A DNA stretch of 64,000 nucleotides from Halomonas socia. GTDB lineage: Bacteria > Pseudomonadota > Gammaproteobacteria > Pseudomonadales > Halomonadaceae. Of the stretch, positions 35,147 to 44,646 are shown in pieces. The first letter of the stretch is position 1, and every line of letters starts with the position of its first letter. The stretch lies in NCBI RefSeq assembly GCF_010977575.1, contig NZ_CP048812.1, positions 3,224,001 to 3,288,000 on the forward strand. Direction: 5' to 3'. The translations under genes were made by a program, and so were the position numbers. The notes beneath the pieces are model-generated. The model was not told the DNA's origin. It was given only the letters and a program-made list of their open reading frames with translations, and ran no database searches.

Positions 35147-35174
35147 GCGTGGGCCTCGCTAGCGAGGCCCACGC
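35147..35174 (+). terminator. Intercistronic hairpin between tctC and tctB
   Basis: A perfect 13-bp stem beginning GCGTGGGCCTCGC has only TA at its tip. It lies 24 bp after the tctC stop. No U-tract follows. It is more likely an mRNA-stabilising or attenuating element than a full terminator. Confidence 0.6.
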
Positions 35175-35228
35175 GTTCTCGAATGCGACACTTGAACCCG
35201 CCTTCACAGGGTTCGGGGCAGACTCCTC

Positions 35229-35711
35229 ATGACACGACTCAACGTAAACCAGGTTCTGGCGCTGTGCCTGGCACTGGTGGCCGTAGGCTACCTGGCCATG
35301 GCCTGGCAAATACCCAACTTCCCGCTGCCGCGCCCGGTCGACTCTGACCTGTTCCCCAAGGTGCTGGGCTTCACGCTGCTTGGCCTCTCACTGCTGCTGT
35401 TCCTTGAAAAACCCAAGGCACAGGACATCCCCGACGAGCTGGACCCCGATGAACAGGCCCAACCGCTGCTGCTGCGTCCCTGGTCGCGGGTGGTGATCAC
35501 CTCGCTGGCCATCGTTCTCTACGCGGTGCTGTTGGCGCCCATCGGGTTCGTTGTCGCTTCCACCACGCTCTCCTTCGGGTTGGCCTGGTATTACGGCTAC
35601 CGTCGCCACGGGGTCAACCTGGCGGTATCGCTTGGCGTCGTGCTGGCGCTGTATCTGACCATGACCAAGGTCATGGATGTCTATCTGCCGACGGGCATTC
35701 TGCCGCTCTGA
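35229..35711 (+). CDS. tctB: Tripartite tricarboxylate transporter small membrane subunit
   Basis: TctB is the small, four-helix membrane subunit. The 160-residue protein has hydrophobic segments near 9-27, 43-60, 82-120 (a pair) and 130-150, with a short acidic loop (DIPDELDPDEQAQ). The conserved early segment ends in PRPVDSDLFPKVLG, common in the family. It lies between tctC and tctA in the canonical order. Sequence conservation in TctB is low, so context carries much of the call. Confidence 0.9.
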   Translation: MTRLNVNQVLALCLALVAVGYLAMAWQIPNFPLPRPVDSDLFPKVLGFTLLGLSLLLFLEKPKAQDIPDELDPDEQAQPLLLRPWSRVVITSLAIVLYAVLLAPIGFVVASTTLSFGLAWYYGYRRHGVNLAVSLGVVLALYLTMTKVMDVYLPTGILPL

Positions 35712-35745
35712 GCCGACGTCAACGTCACGTGAGAGAGATACTTCC

Positions 35746-37242
35746 ATGGAAGCCTTCAATAACCTGATGTACGGCTTTGGCATTGCGCTGGAGCCCATGA
35801 ACATCGCCTACGTCTTCTTCGGGGTGTTTGCGGGTACCATCATCGGCATGCTGCCCGGCCTGGGGCCGATCAGTGCGCTGGCGCTGATGATCCCGATCAC
35901 CTTCGCCATGGAGCCGGCATCAGGCCTGATCCTGATGGCCGGCGTCTACTATGGCGCGATTTTCGGCGGCTCGACCTCGTCGATCCTGCTCAACGCGCCG
36001 GGCGTCGCCGGCACCGTGGCCACCTCCTTCGACGGCTACCCGCTGGCCAAGCAGGGCATGGCCGGCAAGGCCCTGGCAATCGCGGCCTACTCCTCTTTCA
36101 TCGGCGGCACGGTGTCGATCATCTTCCTGATGCTGGTGGCGCCGCTGCTCGGCAAGGTGGCGGTGAGCTTCGGTCCCGCCGAATATTTCGCGCTGATGGT
36201 GCTGGGCCTCACCGCGGTGGTCTCACTGTCCGACAAGTCGCTGGTCAAGGGCCTGATTGCCGCGGTGGTCGGGGTGATGATCTCGATCATCGGCATCGAC
36301 CTGCAGACCGGCACCGAGCGCTACACCTTCGGTGCCGCCCATCTGCTCGACGGCATCGACTTCCTGGTCGTGGCGCTGGGTATCTTCGCCCTGGCCGAGG
36401 TCTTCTATATGCTGCTGCGCGGCGGCGGGGGCAAGGAGCAGCCGCGTAACGCCATCGGCTCGCTCAAGCTCACCGGCCGCGAGTGTCGCGACATCGCCGC
36501 GCCGATCGGGCGTAGCTCGATCCTGGGCTTCTTCACCGGCGTGTTGCCGGGTGCCGGCGCCACGATCGGTTCGTTCCTGGGCTACAGCATGGAGAAGCGC
36601 CTGGCCAAGGATGGTGATACCTTCGGCAAGGGCAACATCAAGGGCGTGGCGGCGCCGGAAGCGGCCAACAACGCCGCCTGTACCGGCTCCTTCGTGCCGC
36701 TGCTGACCCTCGGCGTACCCGGCTCGGGCACCACCGCGGTGCTGCTGGGCGCGCTGCTGGTGATGGGCGTGACCCCGGGGCCGGCGATGATCGAGAGCCG
36801 CCCGGACGTGTTCTGGGGCGTGATTGCCAGTATGTACATCGGCAACCTCTTCCTGCTGGTGCTCAACCTGCCGCTGATTCCGCTGATCGCCAAGATCCTC
36901 GATATGCCGCGTCCGCTGCTGCTGGCACTGATCCTGATCTTCTGCATGATCGGCGTCTACGGCATGAGCTTCAGCGTGTTCGACCTGCTGCTGCTGCTGG
37001 GTTTCGGCCTGCTGGGTCTCGGCATGCGGCTGTTCGGCTTCCCGGCGGCGCCGCTGATCCTGGCGCTGATCCTGGGCGCCATCATGGAGGAGTCGATGCG
37101 TCGCGCGCTGCAGATCTCCGGCGGTGACTGGTCGATCTTCATCGACAAGCCGATCTCGATGTGGCTGCTGATCATTGCGGTGCTGTCGCTGGTCCTGCCG
37201 CTGGCCAAGAAGGCCATTGCTGGAGTACGCGCCCGCGCCTAA
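35746..37242 (+). CDS. tctA: Tripartite tricarboxylate transporter large membrane subunit
   Basis: TctA is the main transport subunit with about 12 helices. The 498-residue protein shows the two family motifs GMLPGLGPISALALMIPITF and the symmetric second copy TGVLPGAGATIGSFLGYSMEK. The segment KGVAAPEAANNAACTGSFVPLL is also typical. The start at 35746 (MEAFNNLMYGF) follows GAGAGAG; an in-frame reading further upstream overlaps tctB and is not supported. It ends the tctCBA operon ahead of a strong hairpin. Confidence 0.94.
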   Translation: MEAFNNLMYGFGIALEPMNIAYVFFGVFAGTIIGMLPGLGPISALALMIPITFAMEPASGLILMAGVYYGAIFGGSTSSILLNAPGVAGTVATSFDGYPLAKQGMAGKALAIAAYSSFIGGTVSIIFLMLVAPLLGKVAVSFGPAEYFALMVLGLTAVVSLSDKSLVKGLIAAVVGVMISIIGIDLQTGTERYTFGAAHLLDGIDFLVVALGIFALAEVFYMLLRGGGGKEQPRNAIGSLKLTGRECRDIAAPIGRSSILGFFTGVLPGAGATIGSFLGYSMEKRLAKDGDTFGKGNIKGVAAPEAANNAACTGSFVPLLTLGVPGSGTTAVLLGALLVMGVTPGPAMIESRPDVFWGVIASMYIGNLFLLVLNLPLIPLIAKILDMPRPLLLALILIFCMIGVYGMSFSVFDLLLLLGFGLLGLGMRLFGFPAAPLILALILGAIMEESMRRALQISGGDWSIFIDKPISMWLLIIAVLSLVLPLAKKAIAGVRARA

Positions 37243-37264
37243 GGCGTGGTCCTCCAGGAGCTCC

Positions 37265-37295
37265 GCGGGGGCGTCGGCAAAGCCGGCGCCCCCGC
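37265..37295 (+). terminator. Terminator of the tctCBA operon
   Basis: A 14-bp stem (one G-T pair) beginning GCGGGGGCG encloses an AAA loop. It lies 22 bp after the tctA stop. The following sequence, GCTGTTATTGG, is only weakly T-rich. Confidence 0.6.
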
Positions 37296-37426
37296 GCTGT
37301 TATTGGCGATCTACACCCAAGGTCGCTATGACAGCCGGCGCCGGCTTGGGCTAGTATTCAATCAATCGTTTGAATTCTGCCGAGTGCCGCCGCGGGCGGC
37401 CACCGCCGATGACCAGGAGAGACACC

Positions 37427-39229
37427 ATGGCCTTTTACCGGGCACCACTGACCGACATGCGTTTCGTCCTCAACGAGGTGCTGGAGGCCCCTGCCATGTG
37501 GACGGCGATGCCGGCTACCGCCGAGTTTGGCGCCGAGCTCGCCGATGCCATCCTCGAGGAGGGGGCACGGGTCACCGAGGCCGAGTTGTTCCCGCTCAAC
37601 CAGACGGGCGATGCCGAGGGCTGCCATCTCAAGGACGGCGAGGTGACCACGCCTGCCGGTTTCAAGGCGGCCTGCAAGACCCTCGGCGAGGGCGGCTGGC
37701 TGGGGCTTGGCGGCAATCCCGACTACGACGGCCAGGGCCTGCCCAAGATGCTCACGGTGGCCTTCGAGGAGATGCTCTACGCCACCAACGCCAGCTTCGC
37801 GCTCTATCCGGCGCTCAACAACGGCGCCACTCTGCTGCTCGACCAGTACGCCCCGGACCCCATCAAGCAGGCCTATCTGCCGCCCATGCACCGCGGCGAG
37901 TGGCTGGGCACCATGTGCCTTACCGAGCCCCACTGCGGCACCGATCTGGGGCTGATCAGGACCCGCGCTGAGCCGCTTGGAGACGACCGCTACGCCATTA
38001 CCGGCAGCAAAATCTGGATCACCGGCGGCGAGCACGACATGGTCGACAACATCGTCCACCTGGTGCTGGCCAAGCTGCCCGACTCCCCGGCCGGCTCGCG
38101 GGGCATCTCGGTGTTTCTGGTGCCCAAGTTCAAGGTCCATGCCGATGGCTCGCTGGGCGAGCGCAATGCGCTGAGCTGTGGCGGCCTGGAGCACAAGATG
38201 GGCATCAAGGGCAGTGCCACCTGCGTGATGAACTTCGACGGTGCCGAGGGCATCCTGATCGGCGAGCCGCACCAGGGCCTGGCGACCATGTTCACCATGA
38301 TGAACTACGAGCGGCTGTCGATCGGTATTCAGGGCCTGGGGCTCGGTGAAGTGGCCTACCAGAGCGCCATGGACTTCGCTCGTGAACGTCTGCAGAGCCG
38401 TGCCCCGAGCGGCCCGGTGGCCCCCGACAAGCCTGCGGACCCCATTTTGGTGCATCCCGACGTACGGCGCATGGCGCTCAATACCCGCGCCTGGAACGAG
38501 GGCGGCCGCGCCTTCGCCGCCTTCGTCGGCAGTCAACTGGACTGTGTCAAGTTCCACCCCGATGCCGCGGCACGTGAGCAGGCCGCAGACCTGGTGGCAC
38601 TGCTGACCCCGGTGGCCAAGGCATTTCTCACCGACCGCGGTTTCGCGGCCACCGTCGAGGCCCAGCAGCTCTATGGCGGCAACGGCTACTGCGTGGAGTG
38701 GGGCGCCGAGCAGTACGTGCGCGATGCGCGCATTGCGATGATCTACGAGGGCACCAACGGTATTCAGGCCATGGACCTGGTGGGGCGCAAGCTGTTTCGC
38801 AACCGCGGTGCCTACGTCGAGCGCTTTGCCGAGGCGATGCGCGCCGACCTGGCCACGGACGCCAGCGCCACCCTGGCACCATTCCTGCGTGCCTGTGAGC
38901 AGGAGCTGGCACGCCTCGAAGCGGTCACCGCCGCACTATTGGCGCGCGCCGAAGGCCACCCCGAGGAGCTCGGCGCCGCCGCCCACGACTACCTGCAGCT
39001 GTTCGGCCACGTCACTTATGCCTGGATGTGGTGGAAGATGGCGCGCGCCGCCGAGCGTGGCCTGCGCCAGGATGGCCCGGCCGGGGCGGCGTTCTACCAG
39101 GCCAAGCTCAGCGTGGGACGCCACTTCATCACCCGTATGCTGCCGCATACGTTGGCCCTCGAGCAGCAGATCCGTGCCGGGGCCGAGCCATTGATGGCCC
39201 TCGACGAGGCCGCCTTCTACCCGGCGTAA
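37427..39229 (+). CDS. Acyl-CoA dehydrogenase (600-residue, DmdC/AcdA-like class)
   Basis: This FAD-dependent enzyme introduces a double bond into an acyl-CoA. It opens YRAPLTDMRFVLNEVLEAP, typical of the long class often annotated as 3-methylmercaptopropionyl-CoA dehydrogenase. The flavin segment MCLTEPHCGTDLGLIRTRAE is intact, as is KIWITGGEHDM. The catalytic-base region reads YEGTNGIQAMDLVGRK. The extra C-terminal domain (about 460-600) fits the class. The ATG at 37427 follows AGGAGAG. It is a single gene with hairpins on both sides. The true substrate is unknown; annotation as DmdC from similarity alone would be over-precise. Confidence 0.88.
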   Translation: MAFYRAPLTDMRFVLNEVLEAPAMWTAMPATAEFGAELADAILEEGARVTEAELFPLNQTGDAEGCHLKDGEVTTPAGFKAACKTLGEGGWLGLGGNPDYDGQGLPKMLTVAFEEMLYATNASFALYPALNNGATLLLDQYAPDPIKQAYLPPMHRGEWLGTMCLTEPHCGTDLGLIRTRAEPLGDDRYAITGSKIWITGGEHDMVDNIVHLVLAKLPDSPAGSRGISVFLVPKFKVHADGSLGERNALSCGGLEHKMGIKGSATCVMNFDGAEGILIGEPHQGLATMFTMMNYERLSIGIQGLGLGEVAYQSAMDFARERLQSRAPSGPVAPDKPADPILVHPDVRRMALNTRAWNEGGRAFAAFVGSQLDCVKFHPDAAAREQAADLVALLTPVAKAFLTDRGFAATVEAQQLYGGNGYCVEWGAEQYVRDARIAMIYEGTNGIQAMDLVGRKLFRNRGAYVERFAEAMRADLATDASATLAPFLRACEQELARLEAVTAALLARAEGHPEELGAAAHDYLQLFGHVTYAWMWWKMARAAERGLRQDGPAGAAFYQAKLSVGRHFITRMLPHTLALEQQIRAGAEPLMALDEAAFYPA

Positions 39230-39253
39230 GCCTGGATGTCGTGCGATCTGCAT

Positions 39254-39279
39254 ATGCCGCTCTCTCGGGGCGGCATTTT
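39254..39279 (+). terminator. Terminator after the acyl-CoA dehydrogenase gene
   Basis: A 7-bp stem, ATGCCGC with GCGGCAT around a 9-nt loop, is followed by TTTC. It lies 24 bp past the stop. Confidence 0.6.
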
Positions 39280-39296
39280 CATGTGCTGCCGTTTCG

Positions 39297-39378
39297 TGCA
39301 CCGCTCAAGTGCGTGGCGATTCCCTGTTCTGGCGCATTGTGCTGGTGCGGTGCTCGTCAACTGCACGGAAATGGTGCG
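39297..39378 (+). promoter_or_regulatory. NtrC-like enhancer sites upstream of urtA
   Basis: Two 17-bp sites of NtrC layout (TGCAC-N7-GTGCA) occur: TGCAC-N7-GTGCG at 39297-39313 and again at 39362-39378. The second contains ATGGTGC as in strong enterobacterial sites. A weaker third may lie at 39333-39349 (CGCAT-N7-GTGCG). They lie about 85-160 bp upstream of the sigma-54 promoter. Confidence 0.68.
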
Positions 39379-39455
39379 ATAGGGGCTGGCGGCACCTGTG
39401 GCAATCATTCTCAACCGATTGAAATGGCGAAGAAACCAGGGGGTCAGACAGGTGC

Positions 39456-39470
39456 TGGCACAACCCTTGC
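39456..39470 (+). promoter_or_regulatory. Sigma-54 promoter of the urt operon
   Basis: TGGCAC-AACCC-TTGC matches the sigma-54 -24/-12 consensus in every conserved base with correct spacing. It lies 127 bp ahead of the urtA start. With the NtrC-like sites it indicates nitrogen-limited expression of urea uptake. Confidence 0.85.
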
Positions 39471-39597
39471 GATATCTCCTGTGCGATAGCCACGCGTGTT
39501 GCCCGCAGCGGGCTGACGCGACGCTGGACACAACGCTGCCGCGCGGGCCAGGCCCTCGCGACGGCGTATAACAATCAGGTTCCGCAAGGAGAATCTC

Positions 39598-40935
39598 GTG
39601 AACGCACCCAAGGCATCCTTTACTCCCCGTCGTCTCGTCGCCGCCATGCTGACGGCGGGCACCCTGGCAGGTGCCGGCCAGGCGCTGGCCGACGATCCGA
39701 TCAAGGTCGGTATCCTCCACTCGCTGTCGGGCACCATGGCGATCAGCGAAACGGTGCTCAAGGACACCGTCGAAATGCTCATCGAGCAGCAGAACGAGCA
39801 GGGTGGCCTGCTGGGTCGCGAGCTCGAGGCGGTGGTGGTCGACCCCGCCTCCAACTGGCCGCTGTTCGCCGAACGCGCCCGCGAGCTGCTGGCTCAGGAA
39901 GAGGTCGACGTGGTCTTCGGCAACTGGACATCTGTCTCGCGCAAGGCGGTGCTGCCGGTGTTCGAGGAGCTCAATGGCCTGCTGTTCTATCCGGTGCAGT
40001 ACGAAGGCGAGGAGTCCTCCGAGAACGTCTTCTACACCGGCGCGGCACCCAACCAGCAATCGATTCCCGCCGTCAACTACCTGCATGATCAGGTCGGCGT
40101 GGAGCGCTGGGTGCTGGCGGGGACCGACTATGTCTTTCCGCGCACCACCAATCGCATTCTCGAGGCCTACCTGCAGGATGAGTTCGGGGTGGCCGACGAG
40201 GACATCATGGTCAACTACACCCCCTTCGGGCACTCCGACTGGCAGAACATCGTCTCCGACATCCGCCGCTTCGGCAGCGAAGGCAAGAAGACCGCGGTGG
40301 TCTCCACCATCAACGGCGACGCCAACGTGCCGTTCTACACCGAGCTCGCCAACCAGGGCGTTGACGCTGCGGATATCCCGGTGGTGGCCTTCTCGGTGGG
40401 CGAGCAGGAGCTGACCGGGATCGACACCGCTCCGCTGGTCGGTCACCTGGCGGCCTGGAACTACTTCATGAGCGTCGATACCGATGAGAACTACGACTTC
40501 ATCGACGCCTGGATCGACTACACCGGCGACGAGGAGGCGGTGACCAACGACCCCATGGAGGCCCACTACATCGGCTTCAACATGTGGGCCGAGGCGGTAC
40601 GCAAGGCCGGCACCACCGATGTCGACGCGGTCAAGGACGCCATCATCGGCGTGACGGTGCCCAATCTTACCGGCGGCTATGCGGCGATGATGCCCAACCA
40701 CCACATCACCAAACCGGTATTGATCGGCGAGATCCAGGACAACGGCCAGTTCGATATCGTCTGGCAGACGCCCTCCACCGTGGCCGGCGATGCATGGTCC
40801 GACTACCTGCCGGGCTCGCGCGACCTGATCGCCGACTGGCGCGCGCCGATGCGCTGCGGCAACTTCAACGTGTCCACCGGTTCCTGTGGTGGCAGCACCG
40901 CGGCCGAAGAAGCCGAGGCTGCCCTGGCCGAGTAA
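39598..40935 (+). CDS. urtA: Urea ABC transporter substrate-binding protein
   Basis: UrtA is the periplasmic urea receptor. The 445-residue protein has a signal peptide (MNAPKASFTPRRLVAAM... with cleavage after GQALA). The mature start DDPIKVGILHSLSGTMAISE is diagnostic for UrtA among branched-chain-type receptors. It also has GLLFYPVQYEGEESS, another family mark. The start is GTG at 39598, six bases after AAGGAG. It opens the five-gene urt operon under a sigma-54 promoter. The urtB gene follows after 80 bp. Confidence 0.96.
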   Translation: MNAPKASFTPRRLVAAMLTAGTLAGAGQALADDPIKVGILHSLSGTMAISETVLKDTVEMLIEQQNEQGGLLGRELEAVVVDPASNWPLFAERARELLAQEEVDVVFGNWTSVSRKAVLPVFEELNGLLFYPVQYEGEESSENVFYTGAAPNQQSIPAVNYLHDQVGVERWVLAGTDYVFPRTTNRILEAYLQDEFGVADEDIMVNYTPFGHSDWQNIVSDIRRFGSEGKKTAVVSTINGDANVPFYTELANQGVDAADIPVVAFSVGEQELTGIDTAPLVGHLAAWNYFMSVDTDENYDFIDAWIDYTGDEEAVTNDPMEAHYIGFNMWAEAVRKAGTTDVDAVKDAIIGVTVPNLTGGYAAMMPNHHITKPVLIGEIQDNGQFDIVWQTPSTVAGDAWSDYLPGSRDLIADWRAPMRCGNFNVSTGSCGGSTAAEEAEAALAE

Positions 40936-41015
40936 GTCCCTACGCTCTCCGCCGCCCCTCGGGGCGGCGGAACGGTACGCCATCTCCTTTGACTTCATTC
41001 CAGAGGAAAAGCCCG

Positions 41016-42686
41016 ATGAGGAATTTCCCATGGCCCTGGCCGACGCTGGCCGAGGCCGGCCGTTGCCATGCCCAGTGGCGGGCGCGGCGCTGGCCCCAGA
41101 CGTTGCTGCTGGCCCTGCTGATGCTGATCCTGCCCCCCGCCATTGCCCATGCCCAGGACGCCGAGCGCGACACCGCGGCCCTCGAACTGCTCGAAGCACT
41201 GGACGTCGACAGCTTCCCGGCCAAGGGCGAAGCCATCGATGCCATCGTCGCCAGCGAAGATGACCGGGCTCGCTACTGGCTGCAGTCGCTGCTCGACGGT
41301 CGCCTGCAGCGCGCCGATGACGGTCGCTTCGTGGTGGTACTCGACAACACGGGCCGCGACTGGCCGGTGGAAGATGCCTTGAGCGGTGAGGCGCTCGGTG
41401 AGATGTCGCGCCGCGAGCTGGATCGTATCGGTATCAACAATGCGCTGCGCAACCAGCTGCGCATCGCCATCGCGGTAGTCGACCTTTACGCGGCCGACCT
41501 CGAGCTGCGTCGCGCCTCGGCGGAGCGTCTGCTCGGCGAGGTCGATGCAGAGCTTGCCGAGCCCATCGCGGCTGTGATCGAAGAGGAATCGGATTCCCGG
41601 GTGCGCCAGCGCCTGACCCTGGCGCTGGCCATTCATCGTCTCGAGCAGGGCGAGGTAGAAGCGGTCGAGACCCTGCAGGGCAGCCTGCACTCTCGGGTGC
41701 GAGTGGCGCTTAATCGCGCGGCCAGCAGCGACGACCCGCTGCTGGCTGCCGCCGCCCAGGAGGCCGTCAACAGCATCGAACAGAACCTGCGCATCAACCG
41801 TGGCCTCGAGACGCTCTATTTCGGGCTGAGTCTCGGCTCGGTGCTGGTGCTGGCGGCGATTGGCCTGGCCATCACCTTCGGCGTGATGGGGGTCATCAAC
41901 ATGGCCCACGGCGAACTGATCATGCTCGGCGCCTACACCACCTGGGCGATGCAGCAGCTGCTGCCGGGCCAGCCGGGGCTGGCGCTGATCCTGGCGATAC
42001 CCGCCGGCTTCATGGTCGCAGCCCTGGCCGGCATCGCCATCGAGCGCGGCGTGATCCAGTTCCTCAAGGGGCGTCCGCTGGAAACGCTGCTGGCGACCTT
42101 CGGCATCAGTCTGATTCTCCAGCAGCTGGTGCGCACCGCGATTTCTCCACAGAACCGCACCGTGGTGACGCCGGAGTGGATGAGCGGCTCGCTGGTCGTC
42201 AACGATGCCCTGTCGCTGACCCTCAATCGCATGTATGTGCTGGGCTTTACCCTGGTGGTATTCGCCGCCCTGATGTTGATCATGCGCCGCACCCGGCTCG
42301 GCCTGGAGGTGCGCGCAGTGACTCAGAATCGAGCCATGGCGCGCTCCATGGGCATCCGCGCGACCCGCGTCGACATCATGACCTTCGCGCTGGGCTCCGG
42401 CGTCGCCGGACTCGCCGGCGTGGCGCTGTCGCAGCTCACCAATGTGGGCCCCAACCTGGGTCAGAACTACATCATCGACTCCTTCATGGTGGTGGTGTTC
42501 GGCGGCGTGGGTAACCTCTGGGGCACCCTGGTTGCCGGCCTGTCGCTGGGTGTGATCAACCAGATTCTCGAGCCCTGGGCGGGCGCCGTGCTGGCCAAGA
42601 TCATCGTGCTGGTGTTCATCATCCTGTTCATTCAGAAACGCCCCCGCGGACTCTTTCCGCAAAAGGGCCGTGCGGCGGAGGGCTGA
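41016..42686 (+). CDS. urtB: Urea ABC transporter permease UrtB
   Basis: UrtB is one of two membrane permeases. Of 556 residues, the first 40 include a signal-like helix (TLLLALLMLILPPAIAHAQ). Residues 40-265 form a soluble, probably periplasmic, helical-repeat region that is typical of long UrtB proteins. The LivH-like permease domain begins at about 270 with LYFGLSLGSVLVLAAIGLAI and includes FGVMGVINMAHGELIMLGAY. The start at 41016 follows AGAGGAA. It ends 5 bp before urtC. Confidence 0.95.
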   Translation: MRNFPWPWPTLAEAGRCHAQWRARRWPQTLLLALLMLILPPAIAHAQDAERDTAALELLEALDVDSFPAKGEAIDAIVASEDDRARYWLQSLLDGRLQRADDGRFVVVLDNTGRDWPVEDALSGEALGEMSRRELDRIGINNALRNQLRIAIAVVDLYAADLELRRASAERLLGEVDAELAEPIAAVIEEESDSRVRQRLTLALAIHRLEQGEVEAVETLQGSLHSRVRVALNRAASSDDPLLAAAAQEAVNSIEQNLRINRGLETLYFGLSLGSVLVLAAIGLAITFGVMGVINMAHGELIMLGAYTTWAMQQLLPGQPGLALILAIPAGFMVAALAGIAIERGVIQFLKGRPLETLLATFGISLILQQLVRTAISPQNRTVVTPEWMSGSLVVNDALSLTLNRMYVLGFTLVVFAALMLIMRRTRLGLEVRAVTQNRAMARSMGIRATRVDIMTFALGSGVAGLAGVALSQLTNVGPNLGQNYIIDSFMVVVFGGVGNLWGTLVAGLSLGVINQILEPWAGAVLAKIIVLVFIILFIQKRPRGLFPQKGRAAEG

Positions 42687-42691
42687 TCGCG

Positions 42692-43816
42692 ATGTGGTTA
42701 ACGCAACCGTTCAATGAGCGCTCGACCCAGCTATTCATCGGTGTACTGCTGGCGGCGATGACGCTGGTCACGCTGCTGCATTTGGTGGTGCCGGCGGGGC
42801 ATCCGCTCCACGTCAACGCCTATACCGTCAACCTGTTCGGCAAGTACCTCAGCTATGCACTGCTGGCGGTGGCGGTGGATCTGGTGTGGGGCTATCTGGG
42901 GATCCTCAGCCTGGGCCACGGCGCCTTCTTCGCCCTCGGCGGCTATGCCATGGGCATGTACCTGATGCGTCAGATCGGCGATCGCGGAGTCTACGGGCAT
43001 CCCGAACTGCCGGATTTCATGGTCTTCCTCAACTGGGAGAGCCTGCCGTGGTACTGGCAGGGGTTCGACATGGCCTGGTTCGCTTTCATCATGGTGCTGC
43101 TGGCACCGGGGGCGCTGGCGCTGGTGTTCGGTTTCCTGGCCTTTCGCTCGCGGGTCACCGGGGTCTATCTGTCGATCATCACCCAGGCGCTGACCTTCGC
43201 CCTGATGCTAGCCTTCTTCCGCAACGAGATGGGCTTCGGCGGTAATAATGGACTGACCGACTTCCGCGATATTCTCGGCTACAACCTGAGAAGCGATGCC
43301 ACGCGGCTGGGACTGTTCCTGGCCACCGGGGTGGCCCTGGCCGTGGGCTATGTGGTGTGTCGCGCCATCGTCGGCAGCAAGCTCGGCCGCGTCTGCGTGG
43401 CGACCCGCGACGCCGAGGCGCGCACGCGTTTCATCGGTTACCGGGTCGAACGCTTCCAGCTGTTCGTATTCGTGGTCTCGGCGATGCTTGCCGGCCTTGC
43501 CGGCGCGCTGTATGTGCCTCAGGTGGGCATCATCAACCCCAGCGAGTTCTCGCCGATCTTCTCCATCGAGATCGTGCTGTGGGTCGCGCTGGGTGGCCGT
43601 GCCACGCTTTACGGCGCGGTGATCGGGGCGATCCTGGTCAACTACGCCAAGACGGTATTCACCGGCGTCATGCCGGATGCCTGGCTGTTCGCCCTTGGCG
43701 CGATGTTCGTGCTGGTCACGGTGTTCCTGCCCAAGGGCGTGGCCGGACTGCTCGCCTATCGTCTCAAGCGGCGTCGCAATGACGCCGACGCCCACGGCCA
43801 GGAGGTGACCCCATGA
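42692..43816 (+). CDS. urtC: Urea ABC transporter permease UrtC
   Basis: UrtC (374 aa) is the LivM-like second permease. It has the motif DLVWGYLGILSLGHGAFFALGGYAMG and the later VATRDAEARTRFIGYRVERF loop that contacts the ATPases. About nine or ten hydrophobic helices are visible. It begins 5 bp after urtB and its stop overlaps the urtD ATG by 4 bp, so translation is coupled. Length and order are canonical. Confidence 0.95.
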   Translation: MWLTQPFNERSTQLFIGVLLAAMTLVTLLHLVVPAGHPLHVNAYTVNLFGKYLSYALLAVAVDLVWGYLGILSLGHGAFFALGGYAMGMYLMRQIGDRGVYGHPELPDFMVFLNWESLPWYWQGFDMAWFAFIMVLLAPGALALVFGFLAFRSRVTGVYLSIITQALTFALMLAFFRNEMGFGGNNGLTDFRDILGYNLRSDATRLGLFLATGVALAVGYVVCRAIVGSKLGRVCVATRDAEARTRFIGYRVERFQLFVFVVSAMLAGLAGALYVPQVGIINPSEFSPIFSIEIVLWVALGGRATLYGAVIGAILVNYAKTVFTGVMPDAWLFALGAMFVLVTVFLPKGVAGLLAYRLKRRRNDADAHGQEVTP

Positions 43817-44646
43817 GCCTGATCAAGTCGCTATCCCAGCGCGATCGCGTATTCGACTTCATGGCCCCCGCCGAATCGCCAGTCGACGTACGTCACGGGC
43901 CGATCCTCTACATGGAGGACGTCACGGTCAGCTTCGATGGCTTCAAGGCCATCAACGACCTCAGCCTGACCGTCGACGATGGCGAACTGCGCTGCATCAT
44001 CGGCCCCAACGGTGCCGGCAAGACCACCATGATGGATATCATCACCGGCAAGACTCGTCCCGATCAGGGCCAGGTGTGGTTCGGTACCCGCCACAACCTG
44101 CTGACCATGAACGAGCCCGAGATCGCCACCCTGGGCATCGGTCGCAAGTTCCAGAAGCCCACGGTGTTCGAGGCGCTGTCGGTGTTCGAGAATCTGGAGC
44201 TTGCCATGACCGCCGACAAGCGCGTGCTGCCGACCCTGTTTGCGCGCCTCGATGGCCCGGCGCGGGAGCGTATCGACGAAGTGCTGGAGATGACCGGCCT
44301 CAGCGAGCAGCGCCGCCGGCCGGCCGGGGTCCTCTCCCATGGTCAGAAGCAGTGGCTGGAGATCGGCATGCTGCTGATGCAGCGCCCGCGGCTGCTGCTG
44401 GTCGACGAGCCGGTGGCGGGCATGACCGAGCAGGAGATGGAGCGCACCGCCGAGCTGCTCACCGGGCTCGCGGGAAAACAGTCCGTGGTCGTCGTCGAGC
44501 ATGATATGGGTTTCGTGCGCTCGATTGCGCGCAAGGTCACGGTGCTGCACCAGGGCAGCGTGCTGGCCGAGGGCAGCATGGACGAGGTGCAGAACGACCC
44601 GCGGGTGATCGAAGTTTACCTCGGTGAAAGCGAGGAGGCCGCCTGA
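43813..44646 (+). CDS. urtD: Urea ABC transporter ATPase UrtD
   Basis: UrtD (277 aa) is a LivG-type ATPase powering urea import. Visible motifs are Walker A GPNGAGKTTMMD, the UrtD-typical GIGRKFQKPTVFEALSVFEN, the signature LSHGQKQWLE and Walker B LLLVDEPVAGM. In the signature the usual LSGGQ reads LSHGQ, which is normal for this family. An N-terminal extension of about 25 residues precedes the nucleotide-binding domain. It overlaps both neighbours by 4 bp or 1 bp. Confidence 0.95.
   Translation: MSLIKSLSQRDRVFDFMAPAESPVDVRHGPILYMEDVTVSFDGFKAINDLSLTVDDGELRCIIGPNGAGKTTMMDIITGKTRPDQGQVWFGTRHNLLTMNEPEIATLGIGRKFQKPTVFEALSVFENLELAMTADKRVLPTLFARLDGPARERIDEVLEMTGLSEQRRRPAGVLSHGQKQWLEIGMLLMQRPRLLLVDEPVAGMTEQEMERTAELLTGLAGKQSVVVVEHDMGFVRSIARKVTVLHQGSVLAEGSMDEVQNDPRVIEVYLGESEEAA

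Noticed and set aside
39217-41199. A long antisense frame over urtA and the start of urtB
   Set aside because: It covers clear urtA motifs and the sigma-54 promoter on the other strand and shows no recognisable domain.
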